A stretch of 62,000 bases of DNA from Adiantum capillus-veneris. Taxonomy: Eukaryota > Streptophyta > Polypodiopsida > Polypodiales > Pteridaceae. The translations under genes and the position numbers were made by a program. Of this stretch, positions 46,986 to 58,241 are shown piece by piece. The first letter of the stretch is position 1, and each line of letters starts with the position of its first letter. The stretch is taken from NCBI GenBank assembly GCA_014529385.2, contig CM043965.1, positions 63,864,933-63,926,932 of the forward strand. Direction: 5' to 3'. A model generated the notes under the pieces. That model was given only the letters and a program-made list of their open reading frames with translations, was not told the origin of the DNA and did no database searches.

Positions 46986-47795
46986 GTGACAATCTCAACC
47001 AAAGTGCTCATAAACACTGACAGAAAATCTCTCACTGCCAAGGGAAAATCCACTGACTCACTTTGCCACAGACTGACTCAATACTATGCATAAATACTCT
47101 AAAACAATGTCCACATGGACCTATATGCAAATGCAATCCATACGCTGTCCTGTACCACATATCCATACATCCACCTTCTTCCCATAGTCGTAAACGACAT
47201 ATGAGGTCTTTCGCGGGGCCAGTCGGGGGTTCGCTCGAGTACCTAATCCACCTTGCCAAGGTACCAAAGCTCCCAAGGCAAGGCTTCAAAAAACCTCACT
47301 CGACCCTCACAAAGGCTGCAGTTTTCCAAAATACATTGACCGCATATCCATACATAACCACAAAGTACTCAATCTGACAATATAACCGCCTCAACTTCTT
47401 CCCACAACCTTTCTTACATAGGCGGCTATCCATAACGGACCCACAACAACCAAACATAATCTTTGATAACACAATATCATGATGCAAAAGCTCTATGTCG
47501 CTCTCCAAAACCTGTGTAAATGCTGAATTCTTCACTTGTAACCTGTAAATCTACTGCGAGTGCAAAACTGGACATCTCCTATGCTTGTGTGAACTGGCTG
47601 TTTGCTGCAGAAAATTGCAGATTTTGGCAAATCTGAGTATGCTACTGCGTCCGGAACGCCCAAAAACATAAAGATAGACTCCTGGATCACTGTATTCCGA
47701 GTTCGGGTGAGGGAGTTATGACCAAAAAACCTCTCTTTTTTGCTGTTTTCCAGAGTTGCGGAAACCTGTGTATTGACTGTAGCTCCTCAAACTGA
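46986..47795 (-). other. Untranslated leader of the inner copia
   Basis: About 810 bp between the PBS and gag. No coding support: the frames 47032-47289 (minus) and 47063-47377 (plus) have no domain. It contains a 33-bp block (47290-47322) nearly identical to one in the outer element's leader. Confidence 0.7.
47290..47322 (-). promoter_or_regulatory. Leader block shared by both copia families (inner copy)
   Basis: Plus-strand text AAAACCTCACTCGACCCTC followed by ACAAAGGCTGCAGT. The outer element has the same text with one extra A. The surrounding leader is otherwise only weakly alike, so a functional role (packaging, dimerisation, translation or splicing signal) is possible but unproven. Confidence 0.6.
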
Positions 47796-47807
47796 GCTCT
47801 GATACCA
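47796..47807 (-). other. Primer-binding site of the inner copia
   Basis: Minus strand TGGTATCAGAGC, three bases after the 5' LTR end, complementary to initiator tRNA-Met. Confidence 0.95.
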
Positions 47808-47810
47808 CTT

Positions 47811-48028
47811 TGTAGAGTGCGCAGGTGATGGAGAAGGTAGGAAAGAGGACTACACACACACACACCAACACACATCGAGACACACACACACACAATCGTT
47901 ACCCTGTAGCAGCCATTCAACGAGCTGCTCTTCTCTTCTTCTCTTTTGAACTATTATCCAAAGTATATTTCCAACATAGTGTAGTCAGTGTCCAGCCGCC
48001 CATAGCACAATGGACATATTCTTTAACA
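47811..48028 (-). repeat. 5' LTR of the inner copia (218 bp)
   Basis: Minus strand TGTTAAAGAATATGTCC to CTCTACA. Differences from the 3' LTR are a handful of substitutions, two short indels in the CA tract and the missing 15-bp end duplication. Confidence 0.95.
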
Positions 48029-48042
48029 AAGATCTCACATGT

Positions 48043-49089
48043 CTACCCATTGCCTAGCCGAACATGATCTTTAGTGGTCACATAAGAGGTAAACCACTCC
48101 TTGTTTGGAGACACATGAAGTGATGCCCCTGAGTCTATAATCCAGTCACTCAGTGCATGTCCATCAGATGCTGTAAGAAGAGCTGAGTCCATTGTATTCT
48201 TCAAGAAGTAGATGTCTCCTGACACTAGACTGTCATCCTCTGCAACAGTGTTTGTCACATTTATTTCTTGAATCTTCACTGAGGACTTGTTCTTCTCACC
48301 ATGGTCTTCTGCTTTCTCTTTGCCTTTTTCTGCTTTCCATTCTCTGCAGTCTCTTTTCATGTGACCCTTCTTGCCACAATGGTAGCATTCTATGTCACTC
48401 TTGCCTTTAGCACTGCGGGACTTGCTACGAGACTGATCCCTCTTTCCACCTTTGTACTTTTCTTTGGTCCTTCCCCTAACAATTAAGGCTGTTCCTTTGC
48501 CTTTGTCCATTGTCTTTCTGCTGGTTTCTTCAGTAAGCAGACTGCCTTCTACACCTGCTATGGTCAAACCATCTGGAGGTGCAGAATTACTCAAAGCTGT
48601 GCGAAAAGTGTCCCAACTTTCCGGCAATGTGATCAACAGGAACATAGCTCTAACAGGTTCATCAAACTTGACAACTTGAGCTGACAACTGACTGTAGATG
48701 GTGTTGAATTCATTCAGATGATTGGACATAGGTGTCCCTTCTTTCATCTTCAAGTCAACAAGATTCTTAAGCCAGTATACCTGTGAAGCTGCACTCTGCT
48801 TCTCATAAAGATCACTCAGCTTTAACCATGCTTGATAAGCCGACATCTCGTCTGCTACATTGAAGTAAACGCTTTCTGCCAAAGTCAGCATAATGGTAGA
48901 AAGTGCCAATTCATCCATTTCGCTCCATTCATCTTCGTCCATATCTTCTGGTTTTATCCCCTTGAGCTTTATAGGTTTTATCTGCTTCTTTTGTACCAAC
49001 ACGTGCCAAATCTGCTTCTTCCACGATGGGAAATTGGTTCCATCCAGCTTCTTGATATTGTAAAGAGCAGTGTCCTGTGATCCAGCCAT
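48043..49089 (-). pseudogene. Outer copia gag and protease
   Basis: Open for 348 codons: MAGSQDTALYNIKKLDGTNF (gag start), LSDLYEKQSAASQVYWLKNL, TPMSNHLNEFNTIYSQL, the Lys/Arg-rich linker, zinc knuckle CYHCGKKGHMKRDC, and protease active site LSDWIIDSGASLHVSP (D-S-G intact). A TAG at 48043-48045 ends the frame ten bases before the inner element. The polyprotein frame resumes beyond it at 42145. The gag resembles Tnt1/Tork-type elements. Apart from the TAG and the insertion this part is intact. Confidence 0.94.
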
Positions 49090-50150
49090 AGCTATGCTTC
49101 ACAATAGTTTACTTTCCTGGGAAAAATTCGACAGAGTTTCCCCTGTAAACTGACCTCTGAACCAATATCAACCTGTCAAATGAACCAAGAAAGCTTCAGA
49201 TTCTGTAGAAATTTTGACAGAGTCTCTTTTGTAAAATGGCTCTGGTGTACTAAAAAAACAGACCAAAAAACAGCTCAAAAAACCACTGTCTCTCTAACAC
49301 TGTAAGCTGTGGGTAAACCTGTCCTGCACCTGTACTGTCTCTGACTGTCCTGTCACTGTCCTGTAAGCATAGACTACGACAATGCCTCAACGGCAGTAAA
49401 GCAAAGATGCAATCCCAACTGTCTAGCTCACAGTCAATACATCCTAGCTGCCTATCTAAGGGTGCTCGAGGGATCGCTCCAAGACCTGCATCACCGAAAG
49501 GATCTCAACATTCGAGAATCCCCCAGCTCAATAAAACCTCACTCGACCCTCAACAAAGGCTGCAGTAAATCTGACAGTACATAGACTTCCCACAAAGTCA
49601 TACATCCACAAATTTCCCACTATATGCTGTAACAGCTGCGACGATTGTTTGCTGCGTGACTCACAGCCAGCAAACCCTCAACAGACATACATCATCTTTG
49701 ACAATACATCCCATGTGGAAGTACCTGCAATGTCAGTATGAAATCTGGAATATCAAGCAACAAACACAAGCTACCTGATGAACTAGTGGATGTCGCCTAC
49801 AATCTGTGTGTAGATGCGCTCGTGTCGTATGTGACACGCCTCCAAGAACTGTGAGCCGTCCTTCGATGTGTAGATAGCCACAAATCAGCACTCTGGGAGT
49901 GCCGATATCCTCAACACCTGCAGTCGTAGGCCGAAACCCCAAAGTTGCAGAGTCGGATCTGCACCCGCCGAGACCACGTAGACGAAAATGGCCTGTGCAG
50001 AACTTTGTCGAAGCCGAACGGTGGCCAAGATGACCTCAAAATGAAATTTTGAGAACACCAAGCCCTTCGGGCTTGCACACAAACAATCTCACTCCAATCT
50101 GAGCAGGTGATTCTGGCTACCTGCAAATGCTGCCCCGAGCCTCGATCTGA
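49090..50150 (-). other. Untranslated leader of the outer copia
   Basis: About 1.06 kb between PBS and gag without coding support. It carries the shared leader block at 49533-49566, and CTCGAG/GAGCGA-type words nearby that have weak counterparts in the inner leader. Confidence 0.7.
49533..49566 (-). promoter_or_regulatory. Leader block shared by both copia families (outer copy)
   Basis: Plus-strand text AAAACCTCACTCGACCCTC, A, then ACAAAGGCTGCAGT. It differs from 47290-47322 by one inserted A only. It lies about 440 bp upstream (minus strand) of the gag start; the inner copy lies about 385 bp upstream of its likely gag Met. Confidence 0.6.
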
Positions 50151-50162
50151 GCTCTGATACCA
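50151..50162 (-). other. Primer-binding site of the outer copia
   Basis: Minus strand TGGTATCAGAGC two bases after the 5' LTR end, complementary to initiator tRNA-Met. Confidence 0.95.
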
Positions 50163-50164
50163 GT

Positions 50165-50356
50165 TGAAGGAGTACGAGCGGAAGTGCGATGTGAGAGAGA
50201 GTGCGAGAAGAAGAGCACGACGATATGGTGAACTCGCTCTACTTTAATGTGTAGAGCATAGTGAGTTCTTATTAGGTTTTTACAAAAGAATATGTGTACA
50301 TACCTGGCGGCCCGCCCACTTACCTGGGCGACCACATTGGGATTTATACCCCAACA
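50165..50356 (-). repeat. 5' LTR of the outer copia (192 bp)
   Basis: Minus strand TGTTGGGGTATAAATCCC to ...CTCCTTCA, same length as the 3' LTR. A TATAAA box lies about ten bases from its start. Confidence 0.96.
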
Positions 50357-50950
50357 ATTCCCTGGTTAGTCCTACTAGGCTGTGAAATCTATGTTAGACT
50401 AAAAATTTTCCCAATTTGATTCCTGTAGCTCATTCTGTAATAATTCTGCAAAAGTAGGTCTGGCCGCCTATAATTTAGGCTTCCCGCTTCCATCTACCGA
50501 TTAGATTGAAATTTTTGTGCCTGTCCACATTGTCCTTCTAATCATCAATGTATCTTCAATTTTTCCATCTGAGCTCATTTGCTATTTATTACTAATTTTT
50601 GACGTGTTTATTGAAAAAATCAAAGAAAATAGAAAACCGTGCTAAAAAAGCAAAGTGAAAATCCAATAATTTAAGAAAATCCATTGAAAAACACAGCTTC
50701 ATTGTTTTTTTGTTGGATTTCTCCATTTTTAAGTCCCAATATCAAGAAAAATGATGAAAATTAACCAAAAAAGGAATGTTTTAAAATGATTTTTTGATAG
50801 TATATACACTATTTACACTCATTGGAGAGATATTATCAATTAAATTCCCATGTGCATGATTTATAAGGGCATTAGTAGGTAATTTTGTAAAACACACACG
50901 TTAACATCAAACATTTTTTCTCCCTCTTCAGACATTACCCTTAATTACTT
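50357..50950 (-). other. LTR-like sequence of the 51-53 kb gypsy element
   Basis: AT-rich, non-coding, directly after a purine tract (minus strand GGAGAGGTGGAAGGG, about 50957-50971). Probably the 3' LTR of the element at 50960-53462, later split by the outer copia. LTR ends could not be fixed. Confidence 0.4.
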
Positions 50951-51332
50951 AGTTCCCTTCCACCTCTCCTAGATGGTGTACTCAGGGACGACAATGTGCA
51001 TGGGTTGAACAATCGTGTCTATGCATAGCCTTGGTTGTCTCTATCATGCTTGCAAGATCAATGTAGTTCAAACCATTAGGATATGCAAGAGTTGGGCCTT
51101 GAGTAATTAGCTCATGGGTTTCTGATGTTTAGGTTCTCTGATGCTGTCTTTCAAAGAGCAGCTCGTGTAGCTTGTGTGCTCTTTGCGTGATTGTCCTTTC
51201 AGGATGCTTTGGCATTTTGATTTCCTGAGCTGTTGTTATCAATAATGACTGTTGTTGAGATTTTAACCGCCATTGATATCTTGGTTTGCTTTGAGCAGAA
51301 TGATGTGGTGGAGTCTTTTGAGACTTAACTCT

Positions 51333-52151
51333 CTATTGCTTGATCGGTTTTACAGATTGCGAAGAAGTTAAATGCTCCTTCTTCTGCCAAATCAATTTTG
51401 TGCTAGGATCTTTGTTCAAAGATGCTCTTCTTTGTGTTTTGAACCTTGGAACCGTCTTTGGTACTGTTGGTGATGCTTTGGGCACCCAAATTTGAATTGG
51501 TTTATCCTTAAGTTGTGCTTTTGGTACCCAAATCTGCCTGACTCCTTGCATGCTACTTGTAGCATTTTCTTGTTGATAGGATGGAGAGGATTGTTTGCTT
51601 CGTGGTTTGCTCTGCTGGTAACCTCCTTTCCATTCCTCCTTGCTTGGTGCGATTGGAAAAATGAGTTGTTCGCCTTTAGGTGATAGCTTGAGATGATTGG
51701 TATCCCAATTTGGTATTGCCTTGTAAGTCTGCATCCATGGGATTCCAAGAATCATTGTCTCATTCATCTGTTCTTTTGATAAGCATACAAATTGTACTAT
51801 CACATTCAAGTTGACCACTCCCACTATTGGTGTTGGGTTCTTGTTGCATCCCTTGATAGTCGTTATTCCAGCTGTCAATGACTGACTTGTTGATTTTTTG
51901 TGTGTGGAATAACTGACTGCATTTACTCGAGCTCCTGTATCGACCAATGCATTTGGGATATAATTGGTAAGTTGTACTTTGATGCGAAGGCCCATTCCAT
52001 CTAACCATTTATCATCTGTTGTCACGGTATCTTTCTGCAATTCCCATTGTCGGTCATCTATTTCCAGAGTGTCGACGAGAATAGGTACTTGTTGATTCTT
52101 CCTTTTGAGTACTCAAAGCCTAGATTCTTCTTGGGCTTCATCAATAACCTG
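51333..52151 (-). pseudogene. Aspartic-protease-like domain and IWVPK tail after integrase
   Basis: The 235-codon open frame 52040-51333 contains YIPNALVDTGARVNAVSYST, with an intact D-T-G-A (51930-51944), and MILGIPWMQTYKAIPNWDTN (the ILG.PW block, 51732-51755), spaced as in retropepsins. The tail carries VRQIWVPKAQ and IQIWVPKASP. The frame is the same as that of the integrase upstream and is separated from it only by a TAG (52152-52154) and a TGA (52113-52115), which argues for one polyprotein. In usual Ty3/gypsy order the protease precedes RT. The plus-strand relative at 26640-27722 shows the same order. Coding character (ETHELITQGPTLAYPN) continues to the purine tract in another frame. 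Confidence 0.72.
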
Positions 52152-53462
52152 CTATCGTTTTATCTTTCTTTGCTTAGCTGCATGCATCCTTTCTAGCAAT
52201 TTATTGGTTAGTGGAAGATTATAATTTTTTGAACGACATCCACTAATCCAATTAACCATTGGTTCACCATCTAGGGTGGACAACTTAACTGCTCCACTTG
52301 GAGACACATCTTCAATGACAAATGGTCCGTTTCCCTTTTTCTTAAGGTTGGGAATATGTTGCTTAAGGGAATAGACTACAACTAAATCCCCTTTTTTAAA
52401 GATTTTTTTAATTAGATGGGAATCAAAAAATTGTTTATGTTTTTGCTTTTGTGCATCAATGTGAGCTACAACAGTTAGCCTTTGCTCATCTAGATTTTCT
52501 AAATATTCAAGTCTCTCTGATAATTCATATCCAATCCACTCAAGATCCTTAGCTACCGTTAATGTCGGCAATAGAAATTCTATTGGTAGTATGGCATCAA
52601 GACCATAAACAAGGTTACAGGGTGTAGCATTTAAAGCTGTTTTGAATGAATCTCGATAAGCCCATAGAGAAACATAGAGATTCATTTCCTAGTCTATCCT
52701 TCCTGAACTAATCACTTTAGTCTATCCTTCCTGAACTAACATGGAGATTCATTTCCTAGTCTATCCTTCCTGAACTAATCACTTTAGTCAACATCGAGCT
52801 AAGAAATTTATTCCTATGCTCAGCTTGTCCATTTGCTTGTGGATGATAGGGTGATGATTTATTATGGATGACCATAAATTCATTAAGCAGATACTCAATT
52901 ACCTCATTGAGGAAGTGAGTTTTCCTATCACTGGCAATTTCTATTGGCAGTCCATATCTTGTGAACACATACTCATATACGAATGCGGCAGTGGTTCTGG
53001 CATCATTATTTCCAGTTGCTTTAGCCTCAGTCCACTTGGTAAAATAGTCCGTAGCTACAATGATGTATTGAGCTTGGGTTCTATAAGTAGGTGGCTGTAT
53101 TGGCCCAACAAAATCTATACCGCATTTGCGAAAGCTCTAGCCTCCATCATTGGTCTTAAGGACATGCTATCCACACGAGTTGGCATTTTTGCGCATTGAC
53201 ATGCATCACACCTCTGAACATATTCTTTGGCATCTGCAAAAAGTGTTGGCCACCATATGCCTACCATTAATATTGCTCTTGCAGTGGTCTCACTAGAAAA
53301 GTGACCTCCCGCTAATCCCGCATGTGCTTGTTCTATAATAGGAATGTACTCATTTTCATTTGCACAAAGACGCAAGTGTTGATCCTTACCTCTCCGATAC
53401 ATTGGTTTCCAGGCTGAAAGCAAAGGATGGTGGTACAAAAAAAGGGCCAATTTTTTTTCCAC
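52152..53462 (-). pseudogene. Ty3/gypsy integrase, broken
   Basis: Finger: EYIPIIEQAHAGLAGGHFSS and YVQRCDACQCAKM (H2C2). Core: FTKWTEAKA, RYGLPIEIASDRKTHFLNEV (Asp block) and YHPQANGQAEHRNKF (Glu block). C-terminal domain 52685-52152: LWAYRDSFKTALNATPCNL, PIEFLLPTLTVAKDLEWIG, FKKGDLVVVYSLKQHIPNLK and NGPFVIEDVSPSGAVKL. A 68-bp tandem duplication (52681/52749) splits core and C-terminal part, and frames change near 53120. All three acidic catalytic positions appear present. Confidence 0.92.
52681..52816. repeat. 68-bp tandem duplication in the integrase
   Basis: TTCATTTCCTAGTCTATCCT begins at 52681 and 52749. Each copy contains CTATCCTTCCTGAACTAA and TCACTTTAGT. Inside the first copy the CTATCCTTCCTGAACTAA word is itself repeated. 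The duplication shifts the integrase frame. Confidence 0.88.
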
Positions 53463-53757
53463 CTGTTTGGTCTTTTGGAGGGAAAGTTTTGAGGCCCAAA
53501 AGTTTTGGAATTTGTATTTTTTAGCTATAATTGTATCTCAAAAATACAAGTCGTGCAGTTTCACAATGGGCCAGCCCGTGTGAGAGTAGTGGTGTAATTA
53601 GTAAATTTAGTGGTCCGAACCGTGTCTGTTTGAATTGAGCGCTTTCTGCCAGCGCTTGGGATCTCTCTCTCCCCCCTCAGACTCATAGCAGAGCTGCTCT
53701 CTCTCTCTCTCTCTCTCAGCATTGTAGCAGAGCTGCTATCGTGTGAGTTCTCCCACC
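53463..53757 (+). promoter_or_regulatory. Probable promoter and 5' UTR with CT repeat
   Basis: Sequence between the gypsy remnant and ATG 53758. A CT run at 53697-53719 and GCAGAGCTGCT repeated at 53689-53699 and 53728-53738 precede the start codon. CT/GA repeats are frequent in plant 5' UTRs. No TATA box was assigned. Confidence 0.35.
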
Positions 53758-55386
53758 ATGAGGACCCTAAAGGCCAAGGGAGCTGCTTCGAGCAGAGCGT
53801 CACCTTCAACATGCAAACAAAAAGGGAAGGCCAAGGAGGGAATGCCCACCCATGGGAGAAGCAACAACAAAGGTTCTTCCACCCCCGCCTCTCAACAAAC
53901 AGAGCTGGAGAACAAATGCAGTCCCAACACAAGGGCTAGCGCAAAACAGTTCAAGGCTTCTGAAATCGACTCCGAACGGACCTCACATCGTGTCGATGAG
54001 GATGAATCAAATTCTGCCAACAAGTCAAGACGTGGTAAGCTATTCATTGGAATCAAGTTTGTGTTAATTAGATGGTGTAAAATTTTGAATTTAAATGTTC
54101 AGTGTAAAATTTGATACCTTGGAGCATCACATTTGTAATCCATATGCATATGAGAGAAAAATTAGAAAATTGACTTGGACCATGCTAATTATCCAGCTTG
54201 CTCTATAGTATTAAGTGTATTTTTCTAGGATATTCTAGAAAAGTGGTTGTGGAGCTTCAATGGTTGTGGATAGAAAGGTTTAGCTGAGACAATGTACATG
54301 ATTCTATAGTTTCCCTGCTTTATGTTAGAGCTTTGTATATCATATGCTAAGGATTATAACTAAAAGTTATTGCAGACTAGTGTTGAAGTTTCGTGGAAAT
54401 AGAGTATGGATAAATCATATTGGAAACACATTAGTTATTAGTTATTAAATGTACATTAACAAATGTGGTAATTTGGATTTGTTCCACAATAATTTGTGAT
54501 TTGTTTGACATTTCAGGTAAGAATAAAATGGAGGAGTACCCTCAACAAACCAGGTTCTGTTATACAGCAGAGGACTTGCATGAGGAGTATGGCCTTAGTC
54601 TAGAAGGCAAACTCCCTAAGGACCTGACTGATGAGGACTTTCCATCCAAGCAGTGGTTACTGTTTTCAAGTACAAGTTCCAAAAGAACATCAAAATTTAT
54701 TTAAATCATTTGTAGCCACATCTGGTGGATGACTGCAGATTCCTATTCTCCAAAGTTTATCAGGGACCCCCTTCATGCGGTGTACTGACCACCAAATTTG
54801 CTAAGGGTTATGCCTTCGAGAAATGTGATGCAACGAGAAAAGACCCAACAGGGCATAGAATAGCATGGGCCCAGTTTGGGGAAGGAGTGTTGCAAATGAT
54901 ATCATTTAGGACTGGCGTTCTTGATCGTAAAGTTGAGACATGGAGGAAGCAAAATGCTCCTCCCTTGGAACTGTCCCGTAGTCAGTTAAGAAGGCCCGCA
55001 TGACTCAAAGTGGCAACAACATCTGCACAGAACCAGAGCAAGGTGTCAGAGGGGCAGTGGCTGACTACCTACCTGACTTAGAGGCATTGCTCCAAAGACT
55101 CCAAAAGCAGGTGTCACATCCAGGGTCATCAAAACTAACAGACCTGAAGTCCTCTATTCAAGCAAACAAGGACCAGCTCTACTGGTATATGAGGGTAAAG
55201 AGGGCGTGGCGAAAAGTTTGATGGAGGATATTGATACCCTGGAGGCGCGCATCGGTGTGCTGCGGCAGCAAATACCTATCCCTGATGAAGAGATCAGAGA
55301 GGTGGGGGCTGAGCTGGGAGCAAGTCGATGCCTGTTACCACGGCACGGGGTTTCCGAAAATATCAAGAAGCTCCAAACAACAGGAG

Positions 55387-57116
55387 GTATTGTATTTTTG
55401 GCTTATTGCATTGTGTGCGACTGTTGAAAGTTTTTATTCTGCACAAGGTTTGGTGATTTGGCATGTTTCACTTCTTGATCGGTTTATTTGCTGACATTTT
55501 TATGGGTTTTAGTACTATCTTGGACTGGTTTGGTACTCTCTCTAACTGTTTTCGTACTTTTATTTAACACTAAGGGAAGTGCTGGAACTTTCCTTAGTAC
55601 TTTATGCTGCTGCTTCATTTCATTTGGTACTCATTTGAACTACTTGGTACTTCCTTGTTTCTAATTTTTGAGTCTTACACTGTATTATTTGTTTTGTTTT
55701 GGATTCTATAATGGCACAATCCATGGTACTTTTGGTGCTTTTCTGATCGTTTGGTCTTTTTCAATTCTATTTTGGGACTGCTATGGTACATGCTGCTTAG
55801 TGCTTTGGTATCTTCTTTAAATGTCTTGGTACTTTCCAGTTTTTTTTTGAAAGTGGTTTGCTTATTTTTGGAATGTTTTGGTACTTTTTAAACTGATTTG
55901 GGTATTTAATCGAACACTAACTGCTATGTTCGTACTTCCCTTGTAACCTTTTGGTGCTTAGTTATTTTAATTGGTTCTCTCTTCGATCATTCTGGTATTG
56001 GATTGAGAACTTTTGGTACTCATATAGTTTACAGATATTGTCTTGGGTGCTATGTGGCACAATCTTTGGTACTTTGGGTGCTTTTGTGTTCATTGGGTAC
56101 TCTTATTACTTATTTTGGAAATTTCTAGTTACAGTCTTATACTGGAATGTTGAGTTTGACTTGGGTACTTTTGGTGCTTGATACTGCTTTGGTACTCTTG
56201 AAACATTTGGTACTAAAACCTATTTTGGTACTTTTGGTACTTCCCTTGTAACCTTTTGTGCTTCCTTATTTTATTTGGTTCTCTCTTTGACCATTTTGGT
56301 ACTGCCTCGAGAATTTTTGGTACTCATATAGTCTACAGATTTGCCTTGGGTGCTATGTGGCACAATCTTTGGTACTCTGGGTGCTTATTTGTTCATTGGG
56401 TAGTCTGATTACTTATTTTGGTACTTTTTAGTTACAGTCTTATACTGTAATGGTGAGTATGACTTGGGTACTTTTGGTGCTTGATACTGATTTGGTACTG
56501 TTGAAACTACTTCAACCTATTTTGGTACTTTTGGTACTTTCCTTGTAACGGTTTGTGCTTATTTATTTTATTTGGTTCTCTCTTTGACCATTTTGGCACT
56601 GCCTTGAGAATTTTGGTACTCATTTAGTTTACAGATTTTCCTTGGGTGCTATGTGGCACAATCCTTGGTACTCTAGGTATTTATCTGCTCTTTGGGTAGT
56701 CTGATTACTTATTTTGGTACTTTCTAGTTACTGTCTTATACTGTAATGTTGAGTATGACTTGGGTACTTTTGGTGCTTGAAACTGTTCTGAGACTGTTGA
56801 AACTTTTGGTACTTTTGGTACTTCTGGTATTTCTAGTACCTTGATACTACATTGGTATTTTCATCTAATAATTTTTTCTTTGCTAATTGTTTGATTTGGT
56901 ACTATCTTGGTTCTATTTTGTAACTGTTGCAATAATATTTTGGTACTGCATGTGTTATTCCTTGCTAGCAGTCAATTTTGGTACTGTTTTGGTGCTTGTT
57001 GGGTACTGTTTTGTTCTATTTTGGTACTCTTTCAATAATTTTTTGCTATTGCATGTGTTCTTCCATGCATCTTGGTTGTTTTGGTAAGTAAATTACGAGA
57101 GCATTCTGTTTTGCAG
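55387..57116 (+). repeat. Large intron built of TTTGGTACT repeats, about 300-bp higher-order units
   Basis: The plus strand is packed with (T)TTGGTACT(T) words. A longer unit recurs: TATGTGGCACAATC at 56051, 56354 and 56650 (spacing 303 and 296), with a weaker copy near 55690. Each is followed by TTGGTACT, GGGTGCTT, TTATTTTGG, GAGT.TGACTTGGGTACTTT and CCTTGTAAC. A GT donor at 55387 and AG acceptor at 57115-57116 bound it. Confidence 0.85.
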
Positions 57117-58213
57117 AGAGAGTATGCGAGGCTCTACAATGAGTCCCTGAAAACCCAAGACCAATACGAATTTGTAAGCAAGCTCTCTACTGATGTGAAG
57201 AGAGGGATGACTCACACGTTGACTCTAAGGCCTCATGTTGTGGACCCTGAAAACACAATACATGTGTTTGGATCTTGTGTTGCCTGTGGCTTTGGAGGCT
57301 TCTTACCTGGTTGGTACCTTCATGCTTCCTTGCAGGCATCAGTACCATCCACTGTGTTTTGCAGGTGTATTGAGAATGGAAGATACGTGCACGAAGGCAC
57401 TTTGCAACACTGTAATCCCTTCGGAGGCAAAGGCGTGGATTTCAGGGAGGTCATTATTGAAGAGTACGTGGGGTGTTTGTGTTGGACACTACATGCTTAT
57501 AATATCAATTGAATTTATGATCTAATCTTCTCTTTCATCTTTGTGTATATGTAGGGAGAGGATCTTTCGGTGCGGACACCCATGACAACACCAACACCCT
57601 TGTGGATTGGAAGGATCTTCCTGGATACGGCAAGTCAGATTCTAGTCACATGTTCCAGGAAGATCCTTATAAGTCAGTGCATGAAGTACTACATGACATT
57701 GGTGCCAACACGATGGAAGGCAAAAAGGGTGAGCCTGCTCTAGACTCCAGTTTGGAGGAAGATAACACTAAAGCCAAAGCGCAGGAAAGCTAGCAAGGCC
57801 CTAATGCCAGCACAGTGGAAGGGAAAGGGTCTGAGGCTGGTGTGGGCTCTGGTATGGCAGAAGCTAAACTGAAAACTGAAGTGCAAGAGAAGAATAAACA
57901 GGAAAGCGAACTGATTGAGGAAGTTGATGACATAGAGATAGAGCTAGGCAAGAAGAACAACGCAGAAATTCAGGCTGATGAGGAGGTGGTAGTGGAAGTT
58001 CCCTCGGTGGCCGAGTGTTTGGATGAAACTCCAACGTATGTAGAGGAGAAGGCAGGTAGAAAGATGAGGCAGCAGGCAAAGAGTGAGGCGGAACTTGCTG
58101 ACAATGCAAAGGAGGTGGAACCTACCGAGGGTGCGAAGGAGGCTGCGAAAGAGTATGGCACGGAGGAGGTAGCTTATTTTGCGGAGGAGACGAAAGCCAT
58201 GGAGGGGGCCAAA

Positions 58214-58241
58214 GGTGCGGGGCCGAAGGTGCGGGGCAGGC
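58214..58241. repeat. 14-bp duplication causing a frameshift
   Basis: GGTGCGGGGCCGAA is followed by GGTGCGGGGCAGGC. Removing one 14-bp unit joins the acidic frame (ending AKGAG) to a frame with TLETGYNIDCATLSELFLMK that closes at 58355-58357. Confidence 0.75.

Larger units (their letters stand above)
42146..48028 (-). mobile_element. Complete copia element (inner), nested in the outer
   Basis: LTRs at 42146-42375 and 47811-48028 are about 97-98% alike by eye. The exact target duplication AAGAT is at 42141-42145 and 48029-48033. PBS and polypurine tract are correctly placed for the minus strand. It splits the outer element between protease and integrase. Coding damage: one TGA in gag and an internal duplication in the integrase; everything downstream (815 codons) is open. 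It belongs to a different copia family from its host. Confidence 0.97.
38949..50361 (-). mobile_element. Complete copia element (outer), with a nested copia
   Basis: Two 192-bp LTRs (38954-39145 and 50165-50356) differ at about six positions by eye. The element is flanked by the exact target duplication ATTCC (38949-38953 and 50357-50361). PBS and polypurine tract are in place for a minus-strand element. Its coding region was split after the protease by the inner copia (42146-48028). Gag looks Tnt1/Tork-like. One frameshift and three stops in addition to the insertion make it non-autonomous. Confidence 0.97.
50957..53462 (-). mobile_element. Ty3/gypsy-like 3' half with post-integrase protease
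   Basis: Minus strand: integrase H2C2 finger, core and C-terminal domain (53462-52152), then in the same frame a retropepsin-like domain and an IWVPK-repeat tail (52148-51333), then more coding-like sequence to the purine tract near 50960. The 5' part (gag to RNase H) is absent; the plus-strand gene region begins at about 53463. Confidence 0.8.

Noticed and set aside
47032-47377. Frames on both strands in the inner copia leader
   Set aside because: They lie between PBS and gag, show no domain, and cover the conserved leader block.
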